DNA of 7,485 bases from JBDTMT01 sp033764095 (GTDB lineage: Bacteria > Desulfobacterota > Binatia > HRBIN30 > CADEER01), in assembly GCA_033764095.1 (NCBI GenBank), contig JANRJF010000449.1:1-7485 (forward strand). The letters run 5' to 3'. A model generated the notes under the pieces. That model worked only from the letters and a program-made list of their open reading frames with translations, had not been told where the DNA came from and ran no database searches. Position numbers and translations under genes: made by a program. This document shows positions 7,327-7,485 of the stretch, piece after piece (position 1 is the stretch's first letter; every line of letters starts with the position of its first letter).

Positions 7327-7415
7327 CACAACGACACAACGGCACGACGACACAACGCCCAGACGAGCATCGATCTCGTCTGGGCGTTGTGTCGTCGTGC
7401 CGTTGTGTCGTTGTG
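7327..7415. repeat. Perfect 41-bp inverted repeat (hairpin element 2) between convergent genes
   Basis: Left arm 7327-7367 is an exact reverse complement of right arm 7375-7415, with a 7-nt loop (CATCGAT) that itself contains the palindrome ATCGAT. The basal 32 bp of the left arm are four 8-nt units: CACAACGA, CACAACGG, CACGACGA, CACAACGC. The apical part (CCAGACGAG) is not shared with the first hairpin. The element starts one base after the TAA of the acyl-CoA synthetase gene and ends one base before the TGA of the minus-strand gene, so it occupies nearly the whole 91-nt gap. It probably works as a bidirectional transcript end or stabiliser for both genes. There is no T-run on either side, so the mechanism need not be classical intrinsic termination. 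Confidence 0.95.
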
Positions 7416-7416
7416 G

Positions 7417-7485
7417 TCAGTCGACCGCTACGACGCGCGTCCCCGCCTCGAAGTCGAGCTCCACGCGGTACCCCTCGACGTCGAT
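7417..7485 (-). CDS. Hypothetical protein, C-terminal fragment (minus strand)
   Basis: Read on the minus strand, the window edge gives 22 codons ending in TGA (complement of 7417-7419). The protein tail is IDV followed by EGYRVELDFEAGTRVVAVD. Of the 22 sense codons, 21 end in G or C, like the other genes here, and the stop abuts the hairpin exactly as on the other side, so this is very likely a real gene continuing beyond 7485. The alternating hydrophobic and charged pattern suggests two beta strands with a Gly turn. No family is recognisable from this length, and no function is proposed. Confidence 0.65.
   Translation of the reverse strand: MDVEGYRVELDFEAGTRVVAVD

Noticed and set aside
7327..7358. 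Tandem 8-nt units as a CRISPR or microsatellite array
   Set aside because: There are no spacers, units are far too short for CRISPR repeats, and each unit is matched by a reverse-complement unit in the other arm.
5460..7370. Long minus-strand open frame opposite the acyl-CoA synthetase
   Set aside because: The plus strand encodes all adenylate-forming motifs in order; the minus frame is low-complexity and runs into the hairpin.

Overview
The window comes from a very GC-rich bacterial chromosome. Coding regions have almost only G or C at third codon positions and intergenic gaps are short. The origin is most likely an uncultured environmental lineage. The secreted protein at 2416-5325 opens with a paired, Cys-flanked EF-hand/dockerin-like module (GDCNDD..VSIDELVRAV type) and closes with a Cys-rich 'CNDSNICTYD' type tail. 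From memory, this combination is common in Candidatus Binatia (Desulfobacterota_B) and related former-deltaproteobacterial genomes. That placement is an inference, not a measurement.

Layout, left to right: (1) the last 44 codons of a VIT1/CCC1-like membrane transporter, 1-135. (2) A tightly packed plus-strand group, 207-2253, of a DUF1214 protein, a DUF1254 protein overlapping it in a TGATG junction, and an alpha/beta hydrolase 2-14 nt further on. (3) A 162-nt gap, then a 969-residue exported multidomain protein, 2416-5325: EF-hand pair, NHL/SMP-30-like propeller, PQQ-type propeller, Cys-rich tail. (4) A long hairpin beginning at its stop codon (5329-5418). (5) A 607-residue acyl-CoA synthetase, 5502-7325, with a clear AGGAGG site and a GTG start. 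(6) A second, perfect 41-bp hairpin (7327-7415) filling the whole gap up to (7) the C-terminus of a convergent minus-strand gene, 7417-7485.

The genes do not form one obvious pathway. The first three complete genes look co-transcribed. The PQQ-like protein and the acyl-CoA synthetase look like separate units, divided by the first hairpin. A general theme of envelope proteins and lipid or carboxylate metabolism is possible but weakly supported.

The most unusual signal is the pair of hairpins. Each has a basal stem made of four tandem 8-nt units of the form CRCNACGN, capped by an apex unrelated between the two copies. Where the two basal stems differ, the opposite arm nearly always carries the matching change. 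This looks like a modular, structure-conserved intergenic repeat family placed exactly at gene 3' ends.
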